From an uncultured Clostridia bacterium (GTDB lineage: Bacteria > Bacillota > Clostridia > TANB77 > CAG-508), in assembly GCA_947588885.1 (NCBI GenBank), contig CANQAH010000009.1, forward strand, positions 1 through 39,765: a stretch of 39,765 bases of DNA. The letters are read 5' to 3'. The number at the start of each line of letters is the position of its first letter. The first letter of the stretch is position 1. Positions 1 to 7,103 of the stretch are shown piece after piece. Position numbers and translations under genes: made by a program. The notes under the pieces were generated by a model. It was given only the letters and a program-made list of their open reading frames with translations. It was not told the DNA's origin and made no database searches.

Positions 1-236
1 CCAAATTTTTGTTAAAAAATTTGTGTGCAAATTAGGCGAAGCCTTTATATAATAGGAAATGCGGAGCACTTTCCTATATAGAACAAAAGCGGACATTTTT
101 ATATGTCATACTATATAAATTTATTGCAAAGTCCGCGTCTTTGTTCTGTGTGCCAAATTTTTGTTAAAAAATTTGTGTGCAAATTTGGCGAAGCCTTTAT
201 CTAATAGGAAATTCGGAGAATTTTCCTATTAGATGA
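1..236 (+). repeat. Modular palindromic repeat cluster R1 (L-F-H-L-F)
   Basis: The cluster runs in from before the window. It reads L hairpin, F hairpin (about 48-80), a type-A H cassette (80-147, 68 bp, ends AGAACAAA and TTTGTTCT, inner stem GCGGAC/GTCCGC), then a second L and a second F. The last F (199-234) is a perfect 13-bp stem, ATCTAATAGGAAA with TTTCCTATTAGAT, around a 10-base loop. It lies next to the terminator of rqcP. The same modules recur at eight other places in the window in the same orientation. No coding capacity is seen. Confidence 0.93.
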
Positions 237-266
237 AAAAAGCAATCTAAAAGATTGCCTTTTTTA
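236..266 (-). terminator. Intrinsic terminator of rqcP
   Basis: The inverted repeat AGCAATCT / AGATTGCC lies between A and T tracts, so it reads as a hairpin followed by U's on the minus strand. It overlaps the stop codon of rqcP. The F module of repeat R1 begins directly beyond it. Confidence 0.8.
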
Positions 267-500
267 AAGTAATTTTATTATTTCTGATATGTTTTTTCCT
301 TCTACTTTTGGTATTGATAAAATTTGAAATTTAGAAATTTTATCTCCAAATTGTATTTCTAAAATATCTCCAACTTTTACTTCATAACTTGCTTTTGCTA
401 TTTTTCCATTCACGCTAACCCTTCCATTGTCTGCTACTTCATTTGCAACGCTTCTTCTTTTTATTATTCTGCTTATTTTTAAAAATTTATCTAATCTCAT
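264..500 (-). CDS. rqcP: RqcP-like S4-domain protein (ribosome-associated quality control)
   Basis: This 78-residue protein is one S4 RNA-binding domain: MRLDKFLKISRIIKRRSVAN, then GRVSVNGKIAKASYEVKVGD. Both length and pattern match RqcP (formerly YabO) of Firmicutes, which binds the 50S subunit and P-site tRNA and works with RqcH to add alanine tails to stalled nascent chains. The ATG follows a clear AGGAG. In Bacillus the neighbours are yabP and yabQ. Here the upstream gene is a different small membrane protein. HSP15-like S4 proteins are the main alternative, but the short length without a charged C-terminal tail favours RqcP. Confidence 0.85.
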   Translation of the reverse strand: MRLDKFLKISRIIKRRSVANEVADNGRVSVNGKIAKASYEVKVGDILEIQFGDKISKFQILSIPKVEGKNISEIIKLL

Positions 501-530
501 GTTATTCTCCTAGTATTTTATATTATAAAT

Positions 531-896
531 TTAAAACCTTCTTCTACAATTACAGTTTGTATTATTTGTAATATTATTTAATTGATTAGTTGATGTATTT
601 TGCGTATTTATCAAATTTTCTGCATTTGTTGTTTGTATTAATTGATTTAGGCAATTATCTTCGTTCTGATTTTTTATCCATTGAGCAGTTAACCATGCTG
701 CTGCATATGAAAGAATTGTATACAAAATTGTATAAATTAGATATGTTTCATCTGCTATAGAAAAAGTTATAATTAATAATATTGAAAATGTTATTCCTGC
801 AATTTTTATTGGACTATGTATTAAAGTTTCACCAATTATTGAAAGAATTGTTATTGCTACTGGTAATGCGAAGAATAAAAGTAAAATATCAGTCAT
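531..896 (-). CDS. Small membrane protein, possibly DUF2651/YbeF-like, with Asn-rich tail
   Basis: This 121-residue protein has three hydrophobic segments in roughly the first 75 residues. A hydrophilic tail follows that is rich in Asn, Thr and Gln and ends in NCNCRRRF. The membrane part (TFSILLIITFSIADETYLIY and after) resembles, by eye, the small DUF2651/YbeF family, which is typically about 80 residues and has no assigned function. The Asn-rich extension would be an addition to that family. The ATG is preceded by AAGGAGAG. It lies between truA and rqcP on the same strand with gaps of 30-56 bases, so the three are probably cotranscribed. The function is not known. Confidence 0.6.
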   Translation of the reverse strand: MTDILLLFFALPVAITILSIIGETLIHSPIKIAGITFSILLIITFSIADETYLIYTILYTILSYAAAWLTAQWIKNQNEDNCLNQLIQTTNAENLINTQNTSTNQLNNITNNTNCNCRRRF

Positions 897-952
897 GTAA
901 CTCTCCTTTAAATGTTTTTATATATAATATTCTTATCGCATTAAAATGTGAT

Positions 953-1687
953 TTAATATTCTACTTTAACTAAAAATAACCCATGTGCTGGTAATGTTTT
1001 TCCTGCTTTTTTTCTATCTTTAGATTCTATTATTTGAGGAATTTCTTCAGGTTCTATTTTTCCAAGTCCAACATCAACTAATGTTCCGGAAATTATTCTT
1101 ACCATGTTATATAAAAATCCTGTTCCTGTTACTTCTATTATTATTCTTTCTCCTTCTTTTTTTACACTTCCATTTAAAATTTTTCTTACACTACTTTTGC
1201 TACTTGTTCCACTAGCTTTAAATGCTTTAAAATCATGTTCTCCTTCAAAAAATTTTATTGCCTTTTCCATTTTTTTATAATCTAATTTATTTGAAATATG
1301 GTATTCTAATCCTCTGTATATTGCACTTCCATTTTCAGAATTGTTTATAACATATCTATATGTTTTAGATTTTACTGAATATCTACTATGAAATTTTTCA
1401 TCTACTTCTTCTGCTGATTTTATTATGATACTTTTCTTTAATTTAGAATTTATTGCTTTTGCAAATTTCTCTGTTTCAATTTTAGATTCTGTTTTAAAAT
1501 TTGCTGTTTGACCTAAACTATGGACTCCTGCATCAGTTCTTCCAGATGCTATTAAATCAACTTTTTCTCCTGTAATTTCTTCTATCGCTTTTTCAATTTC
1601 ACCTTGTATATTTAATTTATTAGGCTGTTTTTGCCATCCATTAAATCCTTTGCCATCATATTCAATTATTAGTTTTATATTTCGCAT
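953..1687 (-). CDS. truA: tRNA pseudouridine(38-40) synthase TruA
   Basis: This 244-residue protein has the usual TruA length. It converts uridines 38, 39 and 40 of the tRNA anticodon arm to pseudouridine. The N-terminus (IIEYDGKGFNGWQKQP) and the catalytic motif SGRTDAGVHSLGQ, with Asp52 as nucleophile, are intact, as are the C-terminal GTGFLYNMVRIISGTLVDVG and GKTLPAHGLFLVKVEY blocks. The ATG has a GGAG eight bases upstream. Its stop lies close to the gene above on the same strand, consistent with one operon running from the MBL-fold gene to rqcP. Confidence 0.96.
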   Translation of the reverse strand: MRNIKLIIEYDGKGFNGWQKQPNKLNIQGEIEKAIEEITGEKVDLIASGRTDAGVHSLGQTANFKTESKIETEKFAKAINSKLKKSIIIKSAEEVDEKFHSRYSVKSKTYRYVINNSENGSAIYRGLEYHISNKLDYKKMEKAIKFFEGEHDFKAFKASGTSSKSSVRKILNGSVKKEGERIIIEVTGTGFLYNMVRIISGTLVDVGLGKIEPEEIPQIIESKDRKKAGKTLPAHGLFLVKVEY

Positions 1688-1702
1688 ATATTACTCCATA
1701 GT

Positions 1703-2575
1703 TTATTTTTGTTTCCACACCATTTTATTATCTTTAAATTCATACATTAGTTTATCTTCTTCATTTAAATAAGATAAATAAGATCTAATTGTACTTCCTA
1801 TAAGTACATATTGGTTTGCATTCATTGTTAAATTATATATTTCAAAAATTTCTTTCAGTATTTCTTCAAATGTTTTTTCATCTTCACATACTTCTAATAT
1901 TTTGTTTGATATTTCTTCTATTTTACTTCTGTTCAATTTTATTAAATTTGAAATATCATTTGTTGCCTCGCAATGTGAGGCAATATATAATTTTCCATCC
2001 AATGTTTCTAAGTAATCTAGTGTTTTTAAATATTCTCTAACATCATATATAAAAAATAAATGATATTTTGTAATTGTTTCTTCACTAAATAATGAATCTG
2101 CTAAGAAATATACATCATCACTTGTTTTTATTCCAATCATGTCAAAGAAATGACCTTTAATATTTATATATTCTAATCCTTCTGGTAAATTGTTTTCTAT
2201 TTCAATTGCTTTTGATTCTTTTGCAAGTAAAAATTTATTTCTTATATCTTTAAAAGGATAACCGCCATATAAAAAAGCTGGTTCCAAAATTGGATTTTCT
2301 GTAATTGATTTTTCTATATTGTTAGCTAATATTACACAATTTGTTCTATCTTGTATAACTTTGTTTCCACCGATATGATCAGCATTTGCATGTGTTGTAA
2401 TTATTCCTTTTACTTTCCATCCTTGCTCATCAATTATTTTTAATATTTTCTTTCCAGCATCTTTATCATTTCCAGAATCAATTAAATATACATTTTCTTC
2501 ATCTACTTTATAAATTCCTATATTGGTAGGATTTTTGATATAATATGTTTTTTCTCCAACTTTGATTAATTCCAT
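1703..2575 (-). CDS. Metallo-beta-lactamase-fold hydrolase
   Basis: This 290-residue MBL-fold protein has the metal-binding block THANADHIGG at about 61-70, a second His in GHFFDMIG, the bridging Asp in FLADSLF and a late His in IASHC. The first metal motif is HxNxDH instead of the usual HxHxDH, so one zinc ligand is replaced by Asn. That variant exists in some MBL subfamilies but makes the metal count uncertain. The C-terminal 80 residues are helical and may be a winged-helix-like or dimerisation extension. The substrate cannot be named. It is followed after 15 bases by truA and preceded after 23 bases by the TauE gene. The RBS is AGAGGAAAAA before the ATG. Confidence 0.85.
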   Translation of the reverse strand: MELIKVGEKTYYIKNPTNIGIYKVDEENVYLIDSGNDKDAGKKILKIIDEQGWKVKGIITTHANADHIGGNKVIQDRTNCVILANNIEKSITENPILEPAFLYGGYPFKDIRNKFLLAKESKAIEIENNLPEGLEYINIKGHFFDMIGIKTSDDVYFLADSLFSEETITKYHLFFIYDVREYLKTLDYLETLDGKLYIASHCEATNDISNLIKLNRSKIEEISNKILEVCEDEKTFEEILKEIFEIYNLTMNANQYVLIGSTIRSYLSYLNEEDKLMYEFKDNKMVWKQK

Positions 2576-2598
2576 TTTTTCCTCTTTATTTGATTATT

Positions 2599-3399
2599 TT
2601 AAATATACATTTTGTAATGTAAAAATAACAAGAAAATTCCTAATGATGTTAGTACTGCACCAGTTGTAAGCCCAACTATTTTATCACTTACTTTATTTGC
2701 AAATTTTGCAGATAATGCAGAAGCAATTGTTGTAGTTATAATACAAGTCAATAATACATTCCATTTTTCCAAAATTATTGATGGATTTATAATTATGTGA
2801 CTAACTGCTGCAATAAATGCTGTAAATGTCATTATAAAGGTACTTGTTCCAACAGCTTTTTTTCTTTCCATTTTTAAAAGAATTGTAAATACTAAAAGCA
2901 TTGTCATTCCGCCACCAGATCCTATAAATCCAATTCCAAATCCTATTGCTATTCCAAAAAATAGTGATCCAATAATGTCAAGTTTTGAAAATTTTGCTCC
3001 AACTTTATATACATCTCGATCTGTTGAATCTGGTTTTACTAAAAATCTTATTCCCACAAGTAATGTAAGAAATAATGTTGTTGTTCCTAGTACAATATTT
3101 CCTGCTAAGGCTGCTATTATGCTTCCTATTATACTCATAATTATTACGCATACCAGGACAATTGATCCTCTTTTTAAATCTATATTTTTATTTTTAGCAT
3201 AAATATATGCAGTTAATGCAGATCCCAAAACATCTGATGCTAATGCAATTGCTGTTGCTTGATAAACTCCACCTTCTATACCAAAAGATGGGCATAAAAC
3301 AATTAGTATTGGAACTATAACTGTTGCAGTTGAAAGTCCTGCAAGTCCTGTTCCCACTCCTGCTCCTATAGAAGCTATTATGTACCAAAAATATTCCAT
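2599..3399 (-). CDS. TauE/SafE-family membrane transporter
   Basis: This protein of about 266 residues has roughly eight membrane segments and the duplicated Gly-rich pattern of the TauE/SafE (DUF81) family: GAGVGTGLAGLSTATVIVPI at the N-terminus and FGIGFIGSGGGMTMLLV in the second half. Members export or import sulfite, sulfoacetate or related small anions; the substrate here is unknown. An upstream in-frame ATG at 3411 exists. However, ATGGAGAATACAATG places GGAG six bases before the second ATG, so the start at 3399 is preferred. A good promoter lies upstream at 3445-3473. Confidence 0.85.
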   Translation of the reverse strand: MEYFWYIIASIGAGVGTGLAGLSTATVIVPILIVLCPSFGIEGGVYQATAIALASDVLGSALTAYIYAKNKNIDLKRGSIVLVCVIIMSIIGSIIAALAGNIVLGTTTLFLTLLVGIRFLVKPDSTDRDVYKVGAKFSKLDIIGSLFFGIAIGFGIGFIGSGGGMTMLLVFTILLKMERKKAVGTSTFIMTFTAFIAAVSHIIINPSIILEKWNVLLTCIITTTIASALSAKFANKVSDKIVGLTTGAVLTSLGIFLLFLHYKMYI

Positions 3400-3444
3400 T
3401 GTATTCTCCATTTTTGTCAGTTGTAAATTATTTTTAATGTATAA

Positions 3445-3473
3445 ATAATATACTAAAATTTAACATATTTCAA
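3445..3473 (-). promoter_or_regulatory. Sigma-A type promoter for the TauE gene
   Basis: On the minus strand TTGAAA (3468-3473) is followed after exactly 17 bases by TATTAT (3445-3450). It lies about 45 bases upstream of the TauE start codon. Confidence 0.6.
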
Positions 3474-3547
3474 CATTTACTTAGTTTTAATATTTTATAT
3501 TTTCAATTATTTCACCTGTAAAATTTATTTAGAAATTTTATTTCATA

Positions 3548-3703
3548 AGAACAAAGCGGACAATATATAATCTGCAAAAGAAAAAAATATCTTGAATTGT
3601 CCGCATATTTGTTCTAAGCACCAAATTTTTGTTAAAAAATTTGTGTGCAAATTTAGCGAAGCCTTTATATTATAGGAAATTCGGAGAACTTTCCTATAAT
3701 ATA
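3548..3703 (+). repeat. Modular palindromic repeat R2 (type-B H, L, F)
   Basis: This is a single complete unit. The H cassette (3548-3615, 68 bp) has the same ends as type A but a different core, with the 9-bp inner stem GCGGACAAT / ATTGTCCGC. L follows, then F (3667-3679 pairing with 3690-3702), a perfect 13-bp stem ATATTATAGGAAA / TTTCCTATAATAT. It fills most of the 355-bp gap between the TauE and comB-like genes. The rest of that gap holds the TauE promoter and the comB terminator. Confidence 0.93.
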
Positions 3704-3705
3704 AA

Positions 3706-3745
3706 CAAAAAAATGTAAACACATTTTGTGTCTACATTTTTTTTT
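3706..3745. terminator. Terminator of the comB-like gene (bidirectional shape)
   Basis: AAAAATGTAAACACA pairs with TGTGTCTACATTTTT with a single mismatch and a short loop. T tracts lie on both sides. It sits nine bases beyond the comB stop on the minus strand and directly next to the F module of repeat R2. Confidence 0.85.
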
Positions 3746-3754
3746 AACCTTATT

Positions 3755-4450
3755 CTATGATACTTCTATCTTTTTAATATAATTCATTCCATTTTCATCT
3801 TTTTTTACTTTTAAAACGAAATTAAATTTATTAATTTCTGTACACAAATAGAAATCTCTTTCTGGGAATATATCTTGAAGTTTTTCATCAAAAAATCTCG
3901 TTGCTGCAGTAGTTTTTAGTTTCTCTAATTCTTGTCCTATTGCTACTTCTTTCCCTTCTAACAAGTCTTTTATATATTTTGCACATAATGTATCTTCATC
4001 TGAATCTGTTATTCCTCCATTTCCCATACATACAAGTGATACATCTTCATAGCCTTTTTGTTTTATATATTTTACTATTGCTTTTGCATTTACAAAGCTT
4101 CCTGTTATTATATCTTCAGCATTTATTGCATTAGCAATTCCTTGTGTTCCAGAGCTAGTTGTGTGTATAACAGTTTTTCCAGAAAAATCAATATTCTCTA
4201 TTTGTGATGGTGAATTTCCATAATCAAATCCAGGTAATTTTATTCCTCTTCTTTCTCCAATTAATATGCAATCATCATTCTGTTCCTTATAATCATATGC
4301 AATTTGCATATCTCCTACTGGAATTAATTTTTTTGCTCTATTATTTATAATATAAGGTTCAACAGTAAATGCTCTGAAAACATCAATTATAACTGCTAGC
4401 CCTGTAGCTTTTTTTGCTCCATCAATTAATTGTAAAATTTTAATATTCAT
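3755..4450 (-). CDS. ComB-family 2-phosphosulfolactate phosphatase-like protein
   Basis: This 231-residue protein covers the ComB fold. Recognisable blocks are AVIIDVFRAFTVEPYIINN near the N-terminus, LIGERRGIKLPGFDYGNSPS around residues 63-82, and TTSSGTQGIANA. Family members hydrolyse 2-phosphosulfolactate to sulfolactate in coenzyme M synthesis of methanogens. Bacterial homologues outside that pathway usually have no proven substrate, and no sulfolactate genes are seen nearby. The ATG follows AGAGAGGT. The gene is monocistronic, bounded by its own terminator and by a 63-base gap to the ABC permease gene upstream. Confidence 0.85.
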   Translation of the reverse strand: MNIKILQLIDGAKKATGLAVIIDVFRAFTVEPYIINNRAKKLIPVGDMQIAYDYKEQNDDCILIGERRGIKLPGFDYGNSPSQIENIDFSGKTVIHTTSSGTQGIANAINAEDIITGSFVNAKAIVKYIKQKGYEDVSLVCMGNGGITDSDEDTLCAKYIKDLLEGKEVAIGQELEKLKTTAATRFFDEKLQDIFPERDFYLCTEINKFNFVLKVKKDENGMNYIKKIEVS

Positions 4451-4513
4451 ATCTTATACCTCTCTATAATTATGTAAATATTTTAACATATAATTATAGA
4501 TTTATCTACTATT

Positions 4514-5158
4514 TTACACTTCAATTTTTTTATAAATTTTTATAGATAATTTATATGAAACAAGATATAAAATTGCAGTAATTATAAGTGCTATATAAAC
4601 TAAATAGTTTTCTAAAATTTCTAAAAATGTAACTAAAGAAATATTTAATATTTTAATTAAGAATGTAGCAATTCCAGAAATTGTTAGCATTATTAAAATA
4701 ATTCCAATACTTTGAAAAATTCTTCCCTTTTCTGCTCCATATTTATACATAACTGGAATTTCAAAAGATTGCAACAACATCATTCCTATAAAAGCTCCTG
4801 CTGATGTATATAAATTTTGCATTATATTAAAAGTAGAATCTTGTTTTACAATTTGAATTAAACTAGTTAATGCAAATCCTAGTATAGCTCCTACAAGTGT
4901 CATCATAAATATGTATATGTATCTAGCTCTAATCATTTCCTTTTTGCTTACTGGTAATGTCAAAATGAATCTATTTGCTTTTGTTAAATCATCATAATTA
5001 AAGCTGCTAATTGCAACCATTCCAAAGCAAAGTGGAAAAAATATTGTTAAAAATTGAGTATTGAAAAATACAAAAATCAATAAAGTTAATATAAAAATTT
5101 TCATATAATTTTTGACATTTAAAAAGTCTTTTATCATCAATCCTTGAATTATTTTCAT
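4514..5158 (-). CDS. ABC-2 type transporter permease
   Basis: This 214-residue protein has about six hydrophobic segments. The N-terminal pattern is GLMIKDFLNVKNYMKIFILT, then FNYDDLTKANRFILTLPVSKKEMIRARY, which is typical of the short ABC-2 permeases paired with GntR/YtrA-regulated ATPases. Its ATG directly abuts the TAG stop of the ATPase gene with no gap, so the two are translationally coupled. It probably forms a homodimeric channel with the ATPase. Related systems act in bacitracin, cationic peptide or cell-envelope stress responses, but the substrate is not known. Confidence 0.88.
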   Translation of the reverse strand: MKIIQGLMIKDFLNVKNYMKIFILTLLIFVFFNTQFLTIFFPLCFGMVAISSFNYDDLTKANRFILTLPVSKKEMIRARYIYIFMMTLVGAILGFALTSLIQIVKQDSTFNIMQNLYTSAGAFIGMMLLQSFEIPVMYKYGAEKGRIFQSIGIILIMLTISGIATFLIKILNISLVTFLEILENYLVYIALIITAILYLVSYKLSIKIYKKIEV

Positions 5159-6016
5159 CTATTTTCCCCCTTTTATATACATTACCATTATGTCCTCAAT
5201 ATTAGCATTATCTATCACGTCAATATCATACTTTTTCTTGAATTCTGATTTATCTTCAATCAAAACATCATATTCATATTTTCTTTTTTTCATCATCAAA
5301 TAGTCATCTTTATCTATTTTCTTAAATTCATCTTCTGTACATTTTACTATTCCATAATTATCTATAAGTTCATTTTTATCTTTACTAAATATTATTTTTC
5401 CTTTATTTATAAAAGTAATATAGTCCGCAATGTGTTCCAAATCGGAAGTTATATGACTTGAAACTAATATTCCATGTTCCTCGTCTTCGATAAAATCTTG
5501 AAAGATATCTAATAAATCATTTCTTGCAACTGGATCAAGTCCTGCTGTTGGTTCATCTAATATTAAAAGTTTTGGATGATGAGAAAGTGCAACTGCAATT
5601 TTTAGCTTCATTTTCATACCATTTGAAAATCCTTTAGATATTTTATTTTCTGGTAAATCAAATTCTTTAATGTAATTAAAATAGATTTTTTCATCCCAAT
5701 TTTTATACATTTTTTTCATTATCTTATTTATATCTTTAGGAGTTAAATATTCTGAAAGAAAACTATCATCTAGAACAATTCCTATATCTTCTTTTACTTC
5801 TTTTTCATGTTTTTTTGCATCAAGTCCAAAAATTTTAATTTCTCCACTATCAACATTTGTCATATTTAAAATACTTCTTATGGTTGTAGTTTTTCCAGCT
5901 CCATTTTCACCAACTAATCCCATTATCATTCCTTTAGGAAGTTCTAAATTTATATTTTCTAATTCAAAACCATCATATTTTTTAGATAAGTTTTTAATTT
6001 CTAAAATGTTTTCCAT
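5159..6016 (-). CDS. ABC transporter ATP-binding protein
   Basis: This 285-residue nucleotide-binding subunit has Walker A GENGAGKTT, the signature-like SKGFSNGMKMK (a divergent LSGGQ), Walker B LLILDEPTAGLDP and the switch His in VSSHI. An ATG further upstream at 6052 would overlap gntR by 35 bases. The start at 6016 is preferred because GAGGAGGA lies just before it. That Shine-Dalgarno is made by the codons for the last three Glu residues of gntR, leaving a one-base gap. The C-terminal 70 residues are a regulatory tail common in BcrA/YtrB-like ATPases. Partner: the permease directly downstream. Confidence 0.95.
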   Translation of the reverse strand: MENILEIKNLSKKYDGFELENINLELPKGMIMGLVGENGAGKTTTIRSILNMTNVDSGEIKIFGLDAKKHEKEVKEDIGIVLDDSFLSEYLTPKDINKIMKKMYKNWDEKIYFNYIKEFDLPENKISKGFSNGMKMKLKIAVALSHHPKLLILDEPTAGLDPVARNDLLDIFQDFIEDEEHGILVSSHITSDLEHIADYITFINKGKIIFSKDKNELIDNYGIVKCTEDEFKKIDKDDYLMMKKRKYEYDVLIEDKSEFKKKYDIDVIDNANIEDIMVMYIKGGK

Positions 6017-6017
6017 C

Positions 6018-6392
6018 TTATTCCTCCTCATATAAATAATTGAACAAATCAATAATTTCTTCTTTACTAATATCAGTTATTTTTGCAATCTTTATAATTT
6101 TATCTATATGTTCTTCAATAATTTTAATTTGTTCCTCTTTTACTAATTCTTTGTTTCTTGGAATAACAAAACTTCCTTTTCCCTGAACAGTTTTTATATA
6201 ACCTTCTTGTTCAAGTTCATCATATGCTTTTTTTACAGTTAATACACTTATTCTTAGGTCTTTAGCAAGTTTTCTCACAGAAGGAAGCGCTTCTGTCTCT
6301 TTCAATTCATTAGTGTTTATCGCGTTTTTCATCTTATTTTTTATTTGTTCATATATTGGTGTTTCGCTATTGTTACTTATTATTAAATTCAT
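6018..6392 (-). CDS. GntR-family regulator, YtrA subfamily
   Basis: This 124-residue protein has the GntR winged helix: ETPIYEQIKNKMKNAI, LPSVRKLAKDLRISVLTVKKAYDELEQEGY, then the wing VQGKGSFV. Only about 50 residues follow, too few for an effector domain of the FadR or HutC type. This is the short YtrA architecture. YtrA proteins repress their own operon with the adjacent ABC genes and respond to cell-wall-active compounds in Bacillus. Here it is first in the operon with the ATPase and permease. Three direct operator-like repeats lie in its promoter. Confidence 0.9.
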   Translation of the reverse strand: MNLIISNNSETPIYEQIKNKMKNAINTNELKETEALPSVRKLAKDLRISVLTVKKAYDELEQEGYIKTVQGKGSFVIPRNKELVKEEQIKIIEEHIDKIIKIAKITDISKEEIIDLFNYLYEEE

Positions 6393-6407
6393 TTTTCTCT
6401 CCTTGCG

Positions 6408-6442
6408 TATAACAGTATATAACAGTTTATAACAGTTGTCAA
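6408..6442 (-). promoter_or_regulatory. Promoter with three 10-bp-spaced operator repeats for the gntR-ABC operon
   Basis: On the minus strand TTGACA (6437-6442) is followed after exactly 17 bases by TATACT (6414-6419). The spacer and -10 are built from three perfect direct copies of ACTGTTATA, at 6428-6436, 6418-6426 and 6408-6416, one per helical turn. The repeats lie on one face of the DNA and cover the -10. They are the likely binding sites for the GntR protein encoded immediately downstream. Confidence 0.8.
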
Positions 6443-6464
6443 TATAATATTAATTTTAAAGCAC

Positions 6465-6541
6465 AAAAAAATAACCTTATAAATGAAGTAAATCCCAAAT
6501 AGTTCACTTCAAAAATAAGATTATCTTTTTTGGTTTTAGTT
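6465..6541 (-). terminator. Terminator after the 170-residue membrane-anchored protein
   Basis: AAAAAATAACCTTAT pairs imperfectly with ATAAGATTATCTTTTTT, with an inner GAAGT/ACTTC pair. On the minus strand it starts at the stop of the 6536-7048 gene and ends in a T tract. No repeat module is attached to this terminator. Confidence 0.7.
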
Positions 6542-7048
6542 TTCTGAATGTATTACAGTTAAATATGAATCCATAATTGAGTCTTTCATTCCAATTACTA
6601 AATCATTTTCACCGTCCATAATATTTAATTTTAAAATTGTATAATTATCATATAAATATTCTACAGTTCCGCCATCTTTATAAGATATATAGTCACAATC
6701 ATTGTTTTTAACATCATTTTTTCCTTGATCTATAATATCATTTCCTGTTATTATTTTTTCTTCTAATGCATCTTTTAAATCATATGTTTCACCATTTACA
6801 ACTACTTGAACATTTCCTCCGAAAGTACATATTTTATATTCACCAGTATCATAGATTTCAGTTACTTCTAAATCTTTTCTTCTGGTAAAAATAATTTTTA
6901 TTTCGTTATTTTCTTCTGATTGTGCTTCATTTTGTACTTCATCTTGTTTTTCAGAATTACTATTATTATTTTTTATACAAATACTAATTCCAAATATAAG
7001 AGCTATAATTAAAAGTATACCTATAATTATTAATATTAATTTTTTCAT
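6536..7048 (-). CDS. Membrane-anchored protein of unknown function
   Basis: This 170-residue protein has one N-terminal hydrophobic segment (KKLILIIIGILLIIALIFGI) without a lipobox. A Gln/Glu/Asn-rich linker follows, then an extracellular domain of about 115 residues with alternating short beta-type stretches (EVTEIYDTGEYKICTFGG, VQVVVNGETYDLKDALEEKI). I do not recognise the family. It lies 55 bases downstream of the MMPL exporter gene on the same strand, and no strong terminator is seen between them, so it may be expressed with it. The gene ends in its own terminator. Confidence 0.75.
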   Translation of the reverse strand: MKKLILIIIGILLIIALIFGISICIKNNNSNSEKQDEVQNEAQSEENNEIKIIFTRRKDLEVTEIYDTGEYKICTFGGNVQVVVNGETYDLKDALEEKIITGNDIIDQGKNDVKNNDCDYISYKDGGTVEYLYDNYTILKLNIMDGENDLVIGMKDSIMDSYLTVIHSEN

Positions 7049-7103
7049 ATTTTATCCTCCCTTTTAATTATAACATAATTAATTATTTATGAAGTTTTAA
7101 AAA

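Noticed and set aside
3755-4450. Coenzyme M or sulfolactate pathway
   Set aside because: Although the gene is ComB-like and a TauE/SafE gene is near, no other pathway gene is present and the two are separately transcribed.
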